The position numbers and the translations under genes were made by a program. DNA of 64,000 bases, taken from the NCBI RefSeq assembly GCF_023715415.1, contig NZ_JAMBOB010000010.1, positions 62,001 to 126,000 of the forward strand. Reading direction: 5' to 3'. The notes below the pieces were generated by a model. It was given only the letters and a program-made list of their open reading frames with translations, had not been told where the DNA came from and did no database searches. Source of the stretch: Neobacillus niacini (GTDB lineage Bacteria > Bacillota > Bacilli > Bacillales > Cytobacillaceae). Shown here in pieces: positions 16,061 to 24,533 of this stretch; within the stretch, counting starts at the first letter, position 1, and every line of letters begins with the position of its first letter.

Positions 16061-17539
16061 TTAAATGTAATTAGCTAAAGTTTTTGCGTTTAAATCCGCT
16101 TCTTTCACTTCAGCTGTTATTTGGCCCTTTTGCATCACAATGACACGATCACAAGTGTTGATTATTTCAGATACATCATCGGATACAATGATGATCCCCA
16201 TCCCCTTACTAGCTAGGTCACGTAACAAATTATGAATATCATGTTTCGCTCCAATATCAACCCCAACAGTTGGACCATTTAAGATTAATACTTTTGGTTC
16301 TGAAGCAATCCATCTAGCTAGAAGTACTTTTTGTTGATTCCCACCTGATAGTGTTGATACAGGGAACTCATCATTTTTCGTTGCAACCCCAATATCTCGA
16401 ACCCACTTGGCGGACTCATCATCTATCGAATTAGTATTTACTATACCTAGTTTGTTAGATAATTCATCTATTCTAGTAATTACGATATTTCTCTTTATTG
16501 ATTGAGGCAGGAATAAGCCTTCTGTTAATCGATCTTCCGGAACTAATGCAATCCCTAATTCTTGAGCTTTAGCCGGATTTGGAATCTTTACTTCTTTACC
16601 TTCTATTTTTATTTCACCTTTATCTGGATTTAATAGTCCAAATAATGCTAGAGATAATTCGGTACGACCTGATCCAAGTTGACCAGTAATGCCAAGGATT
16701 TCGCCTTTTCTCAATTGGAGGTTTACGTCATTAAATCCTTGTGCTGATAACTGCTTTGTTTCTAACACTGTTCCACCGATATTTCTTGTTTTTGGAGCTG
16801 CATCTTCTTCAAAATGGCGTCCTGTCATATGATAACTAAACTTTTTTTCATCCATTTCTGATACAGGACAGGAGATAACGTTTTTACCATTTCGGAAGAT
16901 CGTAACACTATCACAAATTTCAAATACCTCTTCCAATTTGTGTGAAACAAATAGGATTGTTACACCCTCTTTTTTCAACCTTTCAATAATCTCAAACATT
17001 CTTTTTACTTCTTTTTTTGTTAACGCTGTCGTGGGCTCATCCATAATTATTAACTTAGCATTATCTAGTAAAGCTCTTGAAATAGCGATTAACTGCTTAT
17101 CTGCTACAGGCAGCGTTTCTACCAATGCGTCAAGATCTACGTCAAAGTCAATCTTACTTATTGCCTCTTCTGCAATTCTTCTAAACTCTTTTCGGCTCAC
17201 GAATTTCTTCTTATTTGCTAATACTTTATTGAAAGCCAAATTTTCAATTACAGAAAGGTTTGGAAAAACAGAAAAGTCTTGATATATAATTTGAATTCCT
17301 TGTTTAATAGATTCCGTTGGTGTCATATAATCATATTTCTGCCCGTCAATTTCTATATCGCCGCCATCGGGTTTGTGAACACCAGATATTACCTTAATGA
17401 TTGTTGATTTACCACAGCCATTCTCACCAGCTAAACAGTGAACTTCACCTTTTTTAATTTGTAAGTCTACCCCTTTTAAGGCATGAACTCCTCCAAAGTA
17501 TTTGTGTATTCCTTTTACAGATATAAGGTTCTCAGACAT
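16061..17539 (-). CDS. Sugar ABC transporter ATPase with two ABC domains (RbsA/LsrA-like)
   Basis: 492 aa. The first nucleotide-binding domain has Walker A GENGCGKSTI (~38-47) and Walker B LIIMDEPTTAL; its signature is degenerate (LPVADKQLIAISRAL). The second has a degenerate Walker A (GQLGSGRTELSLALFG), a good signature LSGGNQQKVLLARW and Walker B KVLILNGPTVGVD, where Asn-Gly replaces the usual Asp-Glu. Such asymmetry is usual for the second site of RbsA-type importers, although loss of both Walker B acids is notable. AGGAGG before ATG. Confidence 0.9.
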   Translation of the reverse strand: MSENLISVKGIHKYFGGVHALKGVDLQIKKGEVHCLAGENGCGKSTIIKVISGVHKPDGGDIEIDGQKYDYMTPTESIKQGIQIIYQDFSVFPNLSVIENLAFNKVLANKKKFVSRKEFRRIAEEAISKIDFDVDLDALVETLPVADKQLIAISRALLDNAKLIIMDEPTTALTKKEVKRMFEIIERLKKEGVTILFVSHKLEEVFEICDSVTIFRNGKNVISCPVSEMDEKKFSYHMTGRHFEEDAAPKTRNIGGTVLETKQLSAQGFNDVNLQLRKGEILGITGQLGSGRTELSLALFGLLNPDKGEIKIEGKEVKIPNPAKAQELGIALVPEDRLTEGLFLPQSIKRNIVITRIDELSNKLGIVNTNSIDDESAKWVRDIGVATKNDEFPVSTLSGGNQQKVLLARWIASEPKVLILNGPTVGVDIGAKHDIHNLLRDLASKGMGIIIVSDDVSEIINTCDRVIVMQKGQITAEVKEADLNAKTLANYI

Positions 17540-17645
17540 TGTATTCCTCCTCGGATTTGAGCTTAGATTTACGTTATTCTACAATGTGTTCCCTTCCTAA
17601 ACTATCTCACCAATAAGATTAAATTATGAGTTACCTTTTAATAAA

Positions 17646-17699
17646 AGAAATACCGTACCATTTTCCTTCCATTTGGAAATAATGCGATACGGTATTTCT
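17646..17699 (-). terminator. Intercistronic hairpin between binding-protein and ATPase genes
   Basis: Perfect 12-bp stem AGAAATACCGTA / TACGGTATTTCT with an inner ATTTTCC/GGAAAT pairing; on the minus strand TTTTATT follows. It probably lets part of the transcription stop after the binding protein, giving excess binding protein over the membrane complex, as is common in sugar ABC operons. Confidence 0.6.
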
Positions 17700-17732
17700 A
17701 GTTTTTTATTAAAAGTTATTACAATTTACATT

Positions 17733-18821
17733 CTAGAAATCGTATTCGTCAATATTGTTTTTATCAATCTTTAATGGTGCATTACCAATAATTGTTTTAT
17801 TAGTTCCTTTTATAATTTGAACGCTTTCATAACCAGTTACTCCAAGATCTGTTCCTTCCTTGATTTCTTCACCAGCCAAGATTTTAGCTGCTATAGAAAC
17901 CATTGCATAACCAGCATCTTTTGGATCCCATAATAAAAGTTTGTTGATTGTTCCCGCTTTGATATAATCAGAGAACTCGTTAGGTGTACCTACACCAACA
18001 ATATTAACTTTCCCAGATAGACCAAGTTCTTCAACAGCGTTTGCAATACCTGGGCTGTCAGTTGATGCTACTCCAGTAAACCCTTTCAAATCTGGATATG
18101 CTTTTAAAAGTTCTTTTGCTTTTTCATATGCTCCGTCAACACTTTCTTCAGACTCAGCACTTGGTACTTCTCCACCATTGATTAATTCCATTTCTGGATA
18201 TGCTTCTTCTTGACGAGCTTTTTGAGCTTCAGCATATTCCATGTGTGTTGTACTTGTAGTGTAACCTACCATCATTGCATATTTTCCTTTTTCACCCATT
18301 GAACCAGCAAGTGAATCCATTAAACTTGCACCAAAATCTGCTGAAGTAAAGGCTTCTACGTCAAATAAAGTATTCTCTTGGTTAGAAGCTTCGTGCGTTA
18401 CTACTGCAATACCTTGAGATAAAGCATTTTGTAAAGAGGCTTCGATTGCACCTGGATCAATAGGTACCACCGCTAGTGCATCTACACCTTGAGCGATTAA
18501 ATCTTCAATTACTTGTACTTGTGATGCAGCATCAGCGTTAGCTGGTCCTTTCTGTATAACATTGATATTCATTTCTTCACCATATTGATTAACTCCAACT
18601 TCCATACGCTTGAACCACGCTGCAGTGTTATCTTTTGTTACAACACCAATTGTCCACTCAGATTTATCTTTATCAGATTTATAATTTGCTGGATTTAATA
18701 GATCTTTATTTGCTGCACCACCTGAACTTGCTTCTTCTGAACTACCACTTTCACTAGAACAAGCTGCTAGCATTAAACCCATTACTATAACTAAAAATAA
18801 TGCAAAAAACTTTTTCTTCAT
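17733..18821 (-). CDS. Sugar ABC transporter substrate-binding lipoprotein (RbsB/RhaS-like)
   Basis: 362 aa. Lipoprotein signal ending LMLAAC (lipobox LAAC, Cys about 21), then a Ser/Gly-rich linker and a type I periplasmic-binding fold: WTIGVVTKDNTAAWFKRM, VIEDLIAQGVDALAVVPIDPGAIE, VVTHEAS, GTNKTIIG near the end. The start was moved to ATG 18821, which has GGAGG 8 bp upstream; the frame opens five codons earlier. Its last seven residues, NIDEYDF, are the same as in the sensor lipoprotein at 23226-24257, and both start regions share KxGIV/IGVV and RGP/KGP motifs. The two are paralogues, one transporting and one sensing. Confidence 0.92.
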   Translation of the reverse strand: MKKKFFALFLVIVMGLMLAACSSESGSSEEASSGGAANKDLLNPANYKSDKDKSEWTIGVVTKDNTAAWFKRMEVGVNQYGEEMNINVIQKGPANADAASQVQVIEDLIAQGVDALAVVPIDPGAIEASLQNALSQGIAVVTHEASNQENTLFDVEAFTSADFGASLMDSLAGSMGEKGKYAMMVGYTTSTTHMEYAEAQKARQEEAYPEMELINGGEVPSAESEESVDGAYEKAKELLKAYPDLKGFTGVASTDSPGIANAVEELGLSGKVNIVGVGTPNEFSDYIKAGTINKLLLWDPKDAGYAMVSIAAKILAGEEIKEGTDLGVTGYESVQIIKGTNKTIIGNAPLKIDKNNIDEYDF

Positions 18822-18855
18822 CTCTTGATCCTCCATATATATTTTTTTTTTATCA

Positions 18856-18876
18856 GTTGTGAAAAGGTTTCACAAC
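18856..18876. repeat. Perfect inverted repeat in the operon leader of the binding-protein gene
   Basis: GTTGTGAAA / TTTCACAAC, 9-bp arms with a 3-base centre. On the minus strand it is followed by an A-run rather than a U-run, so it is not a terminator. It could be an mRNA 5'-stabiliser or an operator for a regulator. Confidence 0.6.
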
Positions 18877-18890
18877 CGCCCATTAAGGCC

Positions 18891-19448
18891 CTATTCAAGA
18901 TTGGCATGGTTACCAAACATTTGCTCTGCATTAGCTGATTTGGATTCCATTAGATCCATAATCAAAATATCCAAGCAAATCAGTAAAGACTGTTCAAAAA
19001 GTGTACCCATTGGTTGAATCGAGGTAATTTCGCTTATCTTTGTTGACTTCGGTGTTGGAGAGGGAATTCGTAAAACTACATCAGCCATTTCTCCTAATGT
19101 CGAATCTACAAAGCTTGTTACCGTTATCATTTTAAGACCTATTTTCCTAGCTTTGTTTGCATAAGAAATTAAACCACCAGTTTCACCAGAACCAGTACCT
19201 ACTATTAACAGGTCTCCTTTTCTTGCACCTGGTGTGGTTGCGTTTCCAATCACATGAACATTAAAGCCTAAATGCATTAACCTCATTGCGAACGCTTCCA
19301 TCATGAAGCCAGATCGGCCCACACCCTTCACATAAATGCGTGGGGCATTCACTATATACTTAACAACTTCTTCAGTTTGTGTTTCATCAATACTTCCAAT
19401 TACCGAAGCAAGCTCAGATGTAATGGCTTTCAAATTTGTTTTTATCAT
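18891..19448 (-). CDS. 6-phospho-3-hexuloisomerase-like SIS protein (second copy)
   Basis: 185 aa, HxlB/PHI family with the complete GVGRSGFMMEAFAMRLMHLG loop (~40-59 of the shortened protein), GDLLIVGTGSGET and ITSIQPMGTLFEQSLLI, again ending NHANLE. The frame opens at 19472, but AGGAGG lies inside those first codons and exactly upstream of ATG 19448, so the shorter start is right. It is the first gene of the operon, ahead of the transporter, while the synthase-linked copy is far downstream. The two differ in the phosphate loop (RSG here, RVL there), suggesting different substrates. Confidence 0.82.
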   Translation of the reverse strand: MIKTNLKAITSELASVIGSIDETQTEEVVKYIVNAPRIYVKGVGRSGFMMEAFAMRLMHLGFNVHVIGNATTPGARKGDLLIVGTGSGETGGLISYANKARKIGLKMITVTSFVDSTLGEMADVVLRIPSPTPKSTKISEITSIQPMGTLFEQSLLICLDILIMDLMESKSANAEQMFGNHANLE

Positions 19449-19595
19449 TTTACAAGCCTCCTTTCTCTTCACAATAGCTAAGTAGTATTTCTAATTAGTA
19501 CTATATAGTGTATCGATGAGATCTTGTAGGAGATAAAGTTCAGAATAGGTAGGTAGTATTCGGTAATGTGTAAAAGAGAAAGAAAATTGAAATCA

Positions 19596-19643
19596 AAAGA
19601 GGGTGTTTCAAAAGGTTTATTTACCTTTTGAAACACCCTCTTT
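19596..19643 (-). terminator. Strong terminator after the response-regulator gene
   Basis: Perfect 20-bp stem beginning AAAGAGGGTGTTTC, loop TTTATTTA. It separates the sensor triad from the sugar operon, whose promoter must lie in 19449-19590. In that stretch the minus strand shows TATAGT near 19502 without a good -35, plus a repeated CTACCTACC element, consistent with an activator-dependent promoter. Confidence 0.8.
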
Positions 19644-19749
19644 GCCATGAGCGTAGTTGTGACTCTTATTAAAGTCCATTATGAGTACTTTCCCATAGCG
19701 GGCAAATGTAAAAAAAATAACCTCACTGATTTTGACCATTTTTTTACCT

Positions 19750-21399
19750 TTATTGGATGAATGATCGTTTGAAAAATAAGTCTCGATACTGAGAAGGTGA
19801 ATACCCTTGCCACTTCTTAAATAATTGACTAAAATATTTTGTATCATGGTAACCAACTGAACTTGAAATATCATAAATCTTAATATCTGGAATCTCTAAC
19901 AATTCCTTTGCCTTCATCAGACGTTTTTTTGTAATGTAATCCAGTACAGTTACTCCAGTACTATTTTTAAAGTATTCGCAAAAATAAGTAGGGTTCATAT
20001 AAACATGATCCGCTATCTTTTTTATAGTTATATTATCTCCAAGATTATCATTAATCCAATGTTTAGCCTGCTTTATGGTGTCAGGCTGCGTATCCGTCAA
20101 TGATTGTATTTTGCTCATCATACCCATTATCCAATACTTTGTTCTTTCTTTAAGTTCATTTAAACTGGTGGCTTGTTTTGTAATTTGCATTGCTTCAGCT
20201 AGTAAATAAGGATCTACGCAGTAACCATCATTATCCATCCACATATTAACTATCTTAATAAATAAATAGTGTATAGCCTCTTCAACCAAACTAGGCGATG
20301 ATATAGTTTCAATCTCATCAAAATAGATTTGTAAATTTTCCATTACTTTTTTCTCATCTTGTTGTTCAATCCTGTACATTAATTGTTGCGTGTGCATATA
20401 GATTCCGGAAGATATCCCTTTTGGCCTTTGACCAAACTCATTTTTTATTAAATCAGATTTAAAGATGTTATTTCCACCTTTAATAATTCGAAACTGTAAT
20501 AGCGACAACAATTGGTTCTTATAACTTGGTAATTGCATTATATCCTGAAACTCAATTCCAATAGCAACGGAAGCAGTAAAGTGAGTAACCTGGTTTATAT
20601 TATGTTGTAACTTTTTAATAAATTGTTCTGTCAAAGTTGAAAAAGAGTTTATATCTATTTGGGCTTGTTCATTTAGCAGCAGCCAATAGTTAAACTTTCC
20701 GTTTCGCCACCACCATGTCATTACGTTAGCGTCTTGAAATTCATTTGTTAACATTTCTTCTAATAGCTTTTCAATAGCAATACTCAGAATCTCCAATTCC
20801 TCTGATTCCAATTCTTTTTTCTTCGTTGTAACTTGATCGATACTAATATATACAAGCTTATAGTTACCTATTGGAAATTCCTCATTCCAATTTAGCATGG
20901 AGACATCTTTATCCTCCATCCATGTCATCTCACTTAAAAGCTGTACTTGTCTTGTGTAAGTTAGCTTCGATGCTTTATCATAAACATCGTCCAATTCTTG
21001 CTGTACTTCTCTCTTCTTCATTACCTTTTCTTTTACTTCTTGTATTTCAATACGAAATTGTTCTCGATCTATAGGCTTTAAGATATAGTTAATAGCACCC
21101 TCACGAATTGCTCTTTGTAAGTATTGAAAGTCATCAAAACCACTAATAAAAAATGCAAAAAAAGAATGTGTTTTCTTTAATTCCTTAACGAAAGATAATC
21201 CATCCATTTCAGGCATTTTTACATCTGTAATAACTAGGTCTACTTTCATATTATTATTTATGATAGTTTCATAGGCTTCTTTTCCGTCTGAATATGTGCC
21301 AATTATGTCCCATTCATCTCCAAGGGACTTCACTAAACGCTCAATTCCTCGGCGAATCCTGGCTTCATCATCAACAATAATTGTCCTAATCGTTGTCAT
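19750..21399 (-). CDS. Two-component response regulator, AraC-type output (YesN-like)
   Basis: About 549 aa. N-terminal receiver: acidic pocket VDDE, phospho-acceptor Asp59 in VITDVKMPEMDG, S86 and K108 (ILKPID). A long middle region follows, then a C-terminal AraC HTH pair (last ~100 residues: ITIKKIADHVYMNPTYFCEYF and DISSSVGYHDTKYFSQLFKK). Start chosen at ATG 21399 because GGAGG lies 9 bp upstream; the frame opens ten codons earlier. It overlaps the kinase gene by 14 bp. It should activate the downstream sugar operon. Confidence 0.9.
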   Translation of the reverse strand: MTTIRTIIVDDEARIRRGIERLVKSLGDEWDIIGTYSDGKEAYETIINNNMKVDLVITDVKMPEMDGLSFVKELKKTHSFFAFFISGFDDFQYLQRAIREGAINYILKPIDREQFRIEIQEVKEKVMKKREVQQELDDVYDKASKLTYTRQVQLLSEMTWMEDKDVSMLNWNEEFPIGNYKLVYISIDQVTTKKKELESEELEILSIAIEKLLEEMLTNEFQDANVMTWWWRNGKFNYWLLLNEQAQIDINSFSTLTEQFIKKLQHNINQVTHFTASVAIGIEFQDIMQLPSYKNQLLSLLQFRIIKGGNNIFKSDLIKNEFGQRPKGISSGIYMHTQQLMYRIEQQDEKKVMENLQIYFDEIETISSPSLVEEAIHYLFIKIVNMWMDNDGYCVDPYLLAEAMQITKQATSLNELKERTKYWIMGMMSKIQSLTDTQPDTIKQAKHWINDNLGDNITIKKIADHVYMNPTYFCEYFKNSTGVTVLDYITKKRLMKAKELLEIPDIKIYDISSSVGYHDTKYFSQLFKKWQGYSPSQYRDLFFKRSFIQ

Positions 21400-23242
21400 C
21401 TCTAAAAACCTCCATGCTTTGGTCGACATACTTGGTCAGATCATTTTCATCAATTAGTTTTGTACGTATGATAACTTCCGTAACTTCATCCATAGTACTA
21501 TTAATGCTAATACCGTACTTATCTCCAAACATCGTAGCTACCCTTGCATGTACGTTTGTAATTCCAAATCCAGAGTCACGCTTTACAATGGGATCAGATT
21601 TCAATAACTCATATATCCTTTGCAATGTTTCTTTATTCATTCCTGGTCCGTTATCACGAATGACGAATAATACATCCTCTTCCCCTAATTCGTTATATTC
21701 ATTCGTCACATCAATATTAATAGTAAGTTCCCTTCTTTTTTCTAAACCGTACTTAATCGAATTTTCAACAATTGGCTGCAAAATAAATTTTGGAGTGTAG
21801 TAATAGTCACAATCTATTGTTTCGTTAATCTTAAAAGTAAGGCGGTCCTCAAATCTAATAGTTTGAAGACTTAAAAAATCACGCACATGCATAACTTCTT
21901 GTGAAATACGAATTAACCGGTCCTTATTGCTAAGTGAAAAACGCAGCATTCTACCTAGTATTGTGACCATGTCAACGACTATTTCTGATTCTCCATCCTC
22001 TACTGCCATACTAATTGTTTCTAACGTATTGTACATAAAATGTGGATTAATTTGTGATTGCAGTGCATATAACTCAGCATTCTTTTGTCTAAGTTCATTC
22101 TGATAGTTCTTTCGAATTAGTTCTCTTATTTTTGTAACCATAGAATTAAAACTTCGAGCAAGTAAACCGACTTCGTTCTTAGAGTGAATAGGAATTTCAA
22201 CTTGAAAGTTTCCTTTCTCTACTTCCTTCATCAGTCTTCCTAAGGTTTTTATAGGTCTAGTAACAGTTAGAGCTAGGTATATGGAAATCATTGTTGCGAT
22301 TAGAACAAGGATAATAAAAAATAGAATAATGCCCTCTGCAACAACGTCTGTTCTTTCAGTTAGAAATTTAGTAGGCATACTGTGGACAAGTACCCAATCC
22401 ATGTTTGTAGTTTCATCCACACTTATCAAAGAACTAGCACCAGCATCTTTATAACGAAAACTCCCATTTAAAATAGGAAAATCCTTAACCCTTTCAAATT
22501 TACTGCCTATTTTATCTGGATTTGTATGATAGATAATTCTGCCTTCTTTGTTCATTAGCCAGATATCAGCTCTATCTTGGTTATCTAAATTATTAAATAC
22601 GCTTTCCATAAAAGAGGTTTCTACAGCAATAAACAGCGTACCTAAAGTTTCTCGATTATCGAAATCTATTATATTTTTCATTAATAAAAAGTAAGGTGGA
22701 TTACCTTGAAACACTAAATTGCTTTGATTTGGCGGCAGAATTTTTATCCCCTCCACTAAAAGAACCCCTTCTTCATTGGAAGAAAAATCACTTCTAAGAC
22801 TAAATCCCTCATGATCTAAACGAGAATTTTCAAATACGCGATTATTTGATACCAAGAAAACCCCCAATATTTCAGAATTATTACCTAGGAATGTCTTTGA
22901 AAAGAAATTCTTTAAAATATAATGATCTCTATTTAACTCTGAAAGACTTTTATATTTCTCTTTTCTTAAAATGGCCATTACATTTTCTGAGTTATAAACT
23001 AATTCAGGTAGAGTAACCAAATCTTCGAAGTTATTTTCGATATTTTCATTGGATTGATGTAATAATCTTGGAATATATTCGCCTACTTGTTGCTCAATGG
23101 ATTTTGTATATTGCGAATAAGCGATGTATCCCAACAAGGTCATAGGTATAACCGTTAACAAAACATAAGTGATTATTAACTTAGTAGATAATTTGAAATT
23201 TTTAAATTTAAACTTATTCCACAGATTAGAAATCATATTCAT
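21386..23242 (-). CDS. Sensor histidine kinase, YesM-like
   Basis: 618 aa. Membrane helix 1 (~22-42), a ~260-residue extracytoplasmic sensor region, helix 2 (~301-323), HAMP (~324-376), then a His_kinase domain of the YesM/LytS type with phospho-acceptor H401 in QSQINPHFMYNTLE, N-box N494 (VENSIKYG), DNGPGM (530-535) and GFGITNV (558-564). All catalytic boxes are intact. It overlaps the upstream lipoprotein gene by 17 bp and the response regulator by 14 bp, so the three are translationally coupled. The extracellular part probably touches the sugar-loaded lipoprotein. Confidence 0.92.
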   Translation of the reverse strand: MNMISNLWNKFKFKNFKLSTKLIITYVLLTVIPMTLLGYIAYSQYTKSIEQQVGEYIPRLLHQSNENIENNFEDLVTLPELVYNSENVMAILRKEKYKSLSELNRDHYILKNFFSKTFLGNNSEILGVFLVSNNRVFENSRLDHEGFSLRSDFSSNEEGVLLVEGIKILPPNQSNLVFQGNPPYFLLMKNIIDFDNRETLGTLFIAVETSFMESVFNNLDNQDRADIWLMNKEGRIIYHTNPDKIGSKFERVKDFPILNGSFRYKDAGASSLISVDETTNMDWVLVHSMPTKFLTERTDVVAEGIILFFIILVLIATMISIYLALTVTRPIKTLGRLMKEVEKGNFQVEIPIHSKNEVGLLARSFNSMVTKIRELIRKNYQNELRQKNAELYALQSQINPHFMYNTLETISMAVEDGESEIVVDMVTILGRMLRFSLSNKDRLIRISQEVMHVRDFLSLQTIRFEDRLTFKINETIDCDYYYTPKFILQPIVENSIKYGLEKRRELTINIDVTNEYNELGEEDVLFVIRDNGPGMNKETLQRIYELLKSDPIVKRDSGFGITNVHARVATMFGDKYGISINSTMDEVTEVIIRTKLIDENDLTKYVDQSMEVFRDDND

Positions 23243-24257
23243 CTATATTTTCCTTTGTAAAATCAATGGGCAGCCCCATAATTACCATATCTGCATTCAC
23301 TTTTATCGCTCCAACTTTTGATATAACCTGTCCATCATAAGGAAGCTTTTTGTCCAATAGATCTTTTGCTAAGCTAACAGTTAAGTAGCCTAGTTTCTGA
23401 GGACTCCATAGTGTATTAACTTGAACGGTACCATCTTTGATATGTTCCCTAATTAAGTTAGGAGTTGTTGTTCCGATGATAACAATTTCTCCTTCTTTTT
23501 TAAGATTTTTAACAGCTTCTGCTGAAGCTGAGGGATTGACCGTCGAAATTGCAACAATTCCTGCTAAATCTGGATACTTTTCTATAATCTTTATAGAAGT
23601 TGAGTGAGCCTTCTCATAATTCTCATCCGTCGCAATGATTTCTAATAATTTCAAGTTTGGATAGTATTTTTCATTTTGAATTTTAATCCACTTAATCCAA
23701 TCATTTAAATTTGCTGAGCTTTCTGATCCTGTCAAAATAATATAATTACCTGACTCATTCGTTCCTAGAGCTAAAGAATCCATTAAATGCCGCCCTAAAG
23801 TTTCAGGATCAAGCATATTGATATAAAACTCTCTAAATTCGGGATCAGTGTCTGAATCCCAGGTAATTACTTTTATACCTTGATTTTGAGCTTTTTGTAA
23901 GATAGGACTAAGTTTTTTTGGGTCATTAGCAGCAATTGCAATAACATCAACTTCACTTTTTATCAATTCTTCTATTATTTTTTCCTGTCCTTCCCACGTA
24001 GCATCACTAGGTCCCCTGAAGATGACTTCTACTCCTAAATCATCTGCTGCTTCTATTACCCCTTCTTGAACAGCATTAAAATACGAAATACCCCTAATTT
24101 TAGAAACTATCCCTATTTTATAGGAATCAAGATATTCTTTTTTTTCTTCTTCCAGTGATAGTTGATTATCATTACTATAAACAACTTCATATTGTGCTTT
24201 CGTGCTACAACCAGTACTTATCATAACTATGAATAAAATGATAATAATCCTGAACAT
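23226..24257 (-). CDS. Sugar-binding lipoprotein acting as sensor partner of the kinase
   Basis: 343 aa, lipoprotein signal with lipobox STGC (~15-18) and a type I sugar-binding fold (SYKIGIVSKIRGISYFNAVQEG, EVDVIAIAANDPKKL, VITWDSDTDPE). It is encoded with the kinase and regulator and not with a transporter, and overlaps the kinase gene. Such binding-protein/kinase/AraC-regulator triads sense extracellular sugars; XylFII-LytS of clostridia is the model I know. It shares its C-terminal heptapeptide with the operon's transport binding protein, so both probably bind the same sugar. The 276-bp upstream gap (24258-24533) must hold its promoter; I see no clear hexamers. Confidence 0.85.
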   Translation of the reverse strand: MFRIIIILFIVMISTGCSTKAQYEVVYSNDNQLSLEEEKKEYLDSYKIGIVSKIRGISYFNAVQEGVIEAADDLGVEVIFRGPSDATWEGQEKIIEELIKSEVDVIAIAANDPKKLSPILQKAQNQGIKVITWDSDTDPEFREFYINMLDPETLGRHLMDSLALGTNESGNYIILTGSESSANLNDWIKWIKIQNEKYYPNLKLLEIIATDENYEKAHSTSIKIIEKYPDLAGIVAISTVNPSASAEAVKNLKKEGEIVIIGTTTPNLIREHIKDGTVQVNTLWSPQKLGYLTVSLAKDLLDKKLPYDGQVISKVGAIKVNADMVIMGLPIDFTKENIDEYDF

Positions 24258-24533
24258 ATTTATCCCCCATACTTTATTAAAACATTAATATTAATTATCA
24301 CGTTAGTTGAAATAAATGTGAAAAGAATAAAAAAGTTGATTAGAATGCAGCCACTTTCTAGCGTATTCTATTTCTGTTATTCATTTGTTTCATATTTCTT
24401 AAGATAGTAATCCACATGATAATGTTTATCAAAGAATATTTATCTCGAGATTATTTTTTTCTATTGCATAAAAATACCACAGCTCCAAGAACTATGGTAG
24501 ACCCCAAATTTCTAATCTTAGTAAAAAAGGAAC

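Noticed and set aside
18856-18876. cre site in the sugar operon
   Set aside because: The dyad TTGTGAAACCTTTTCACAA has the wrong length and lacks the central CG of a cre site.
19617-19874. 85-aa minus-strand frame across the terminator
   Set aside because: It reads through the perfect 20-bp terminator stem and overlaps the response-regulator gene.
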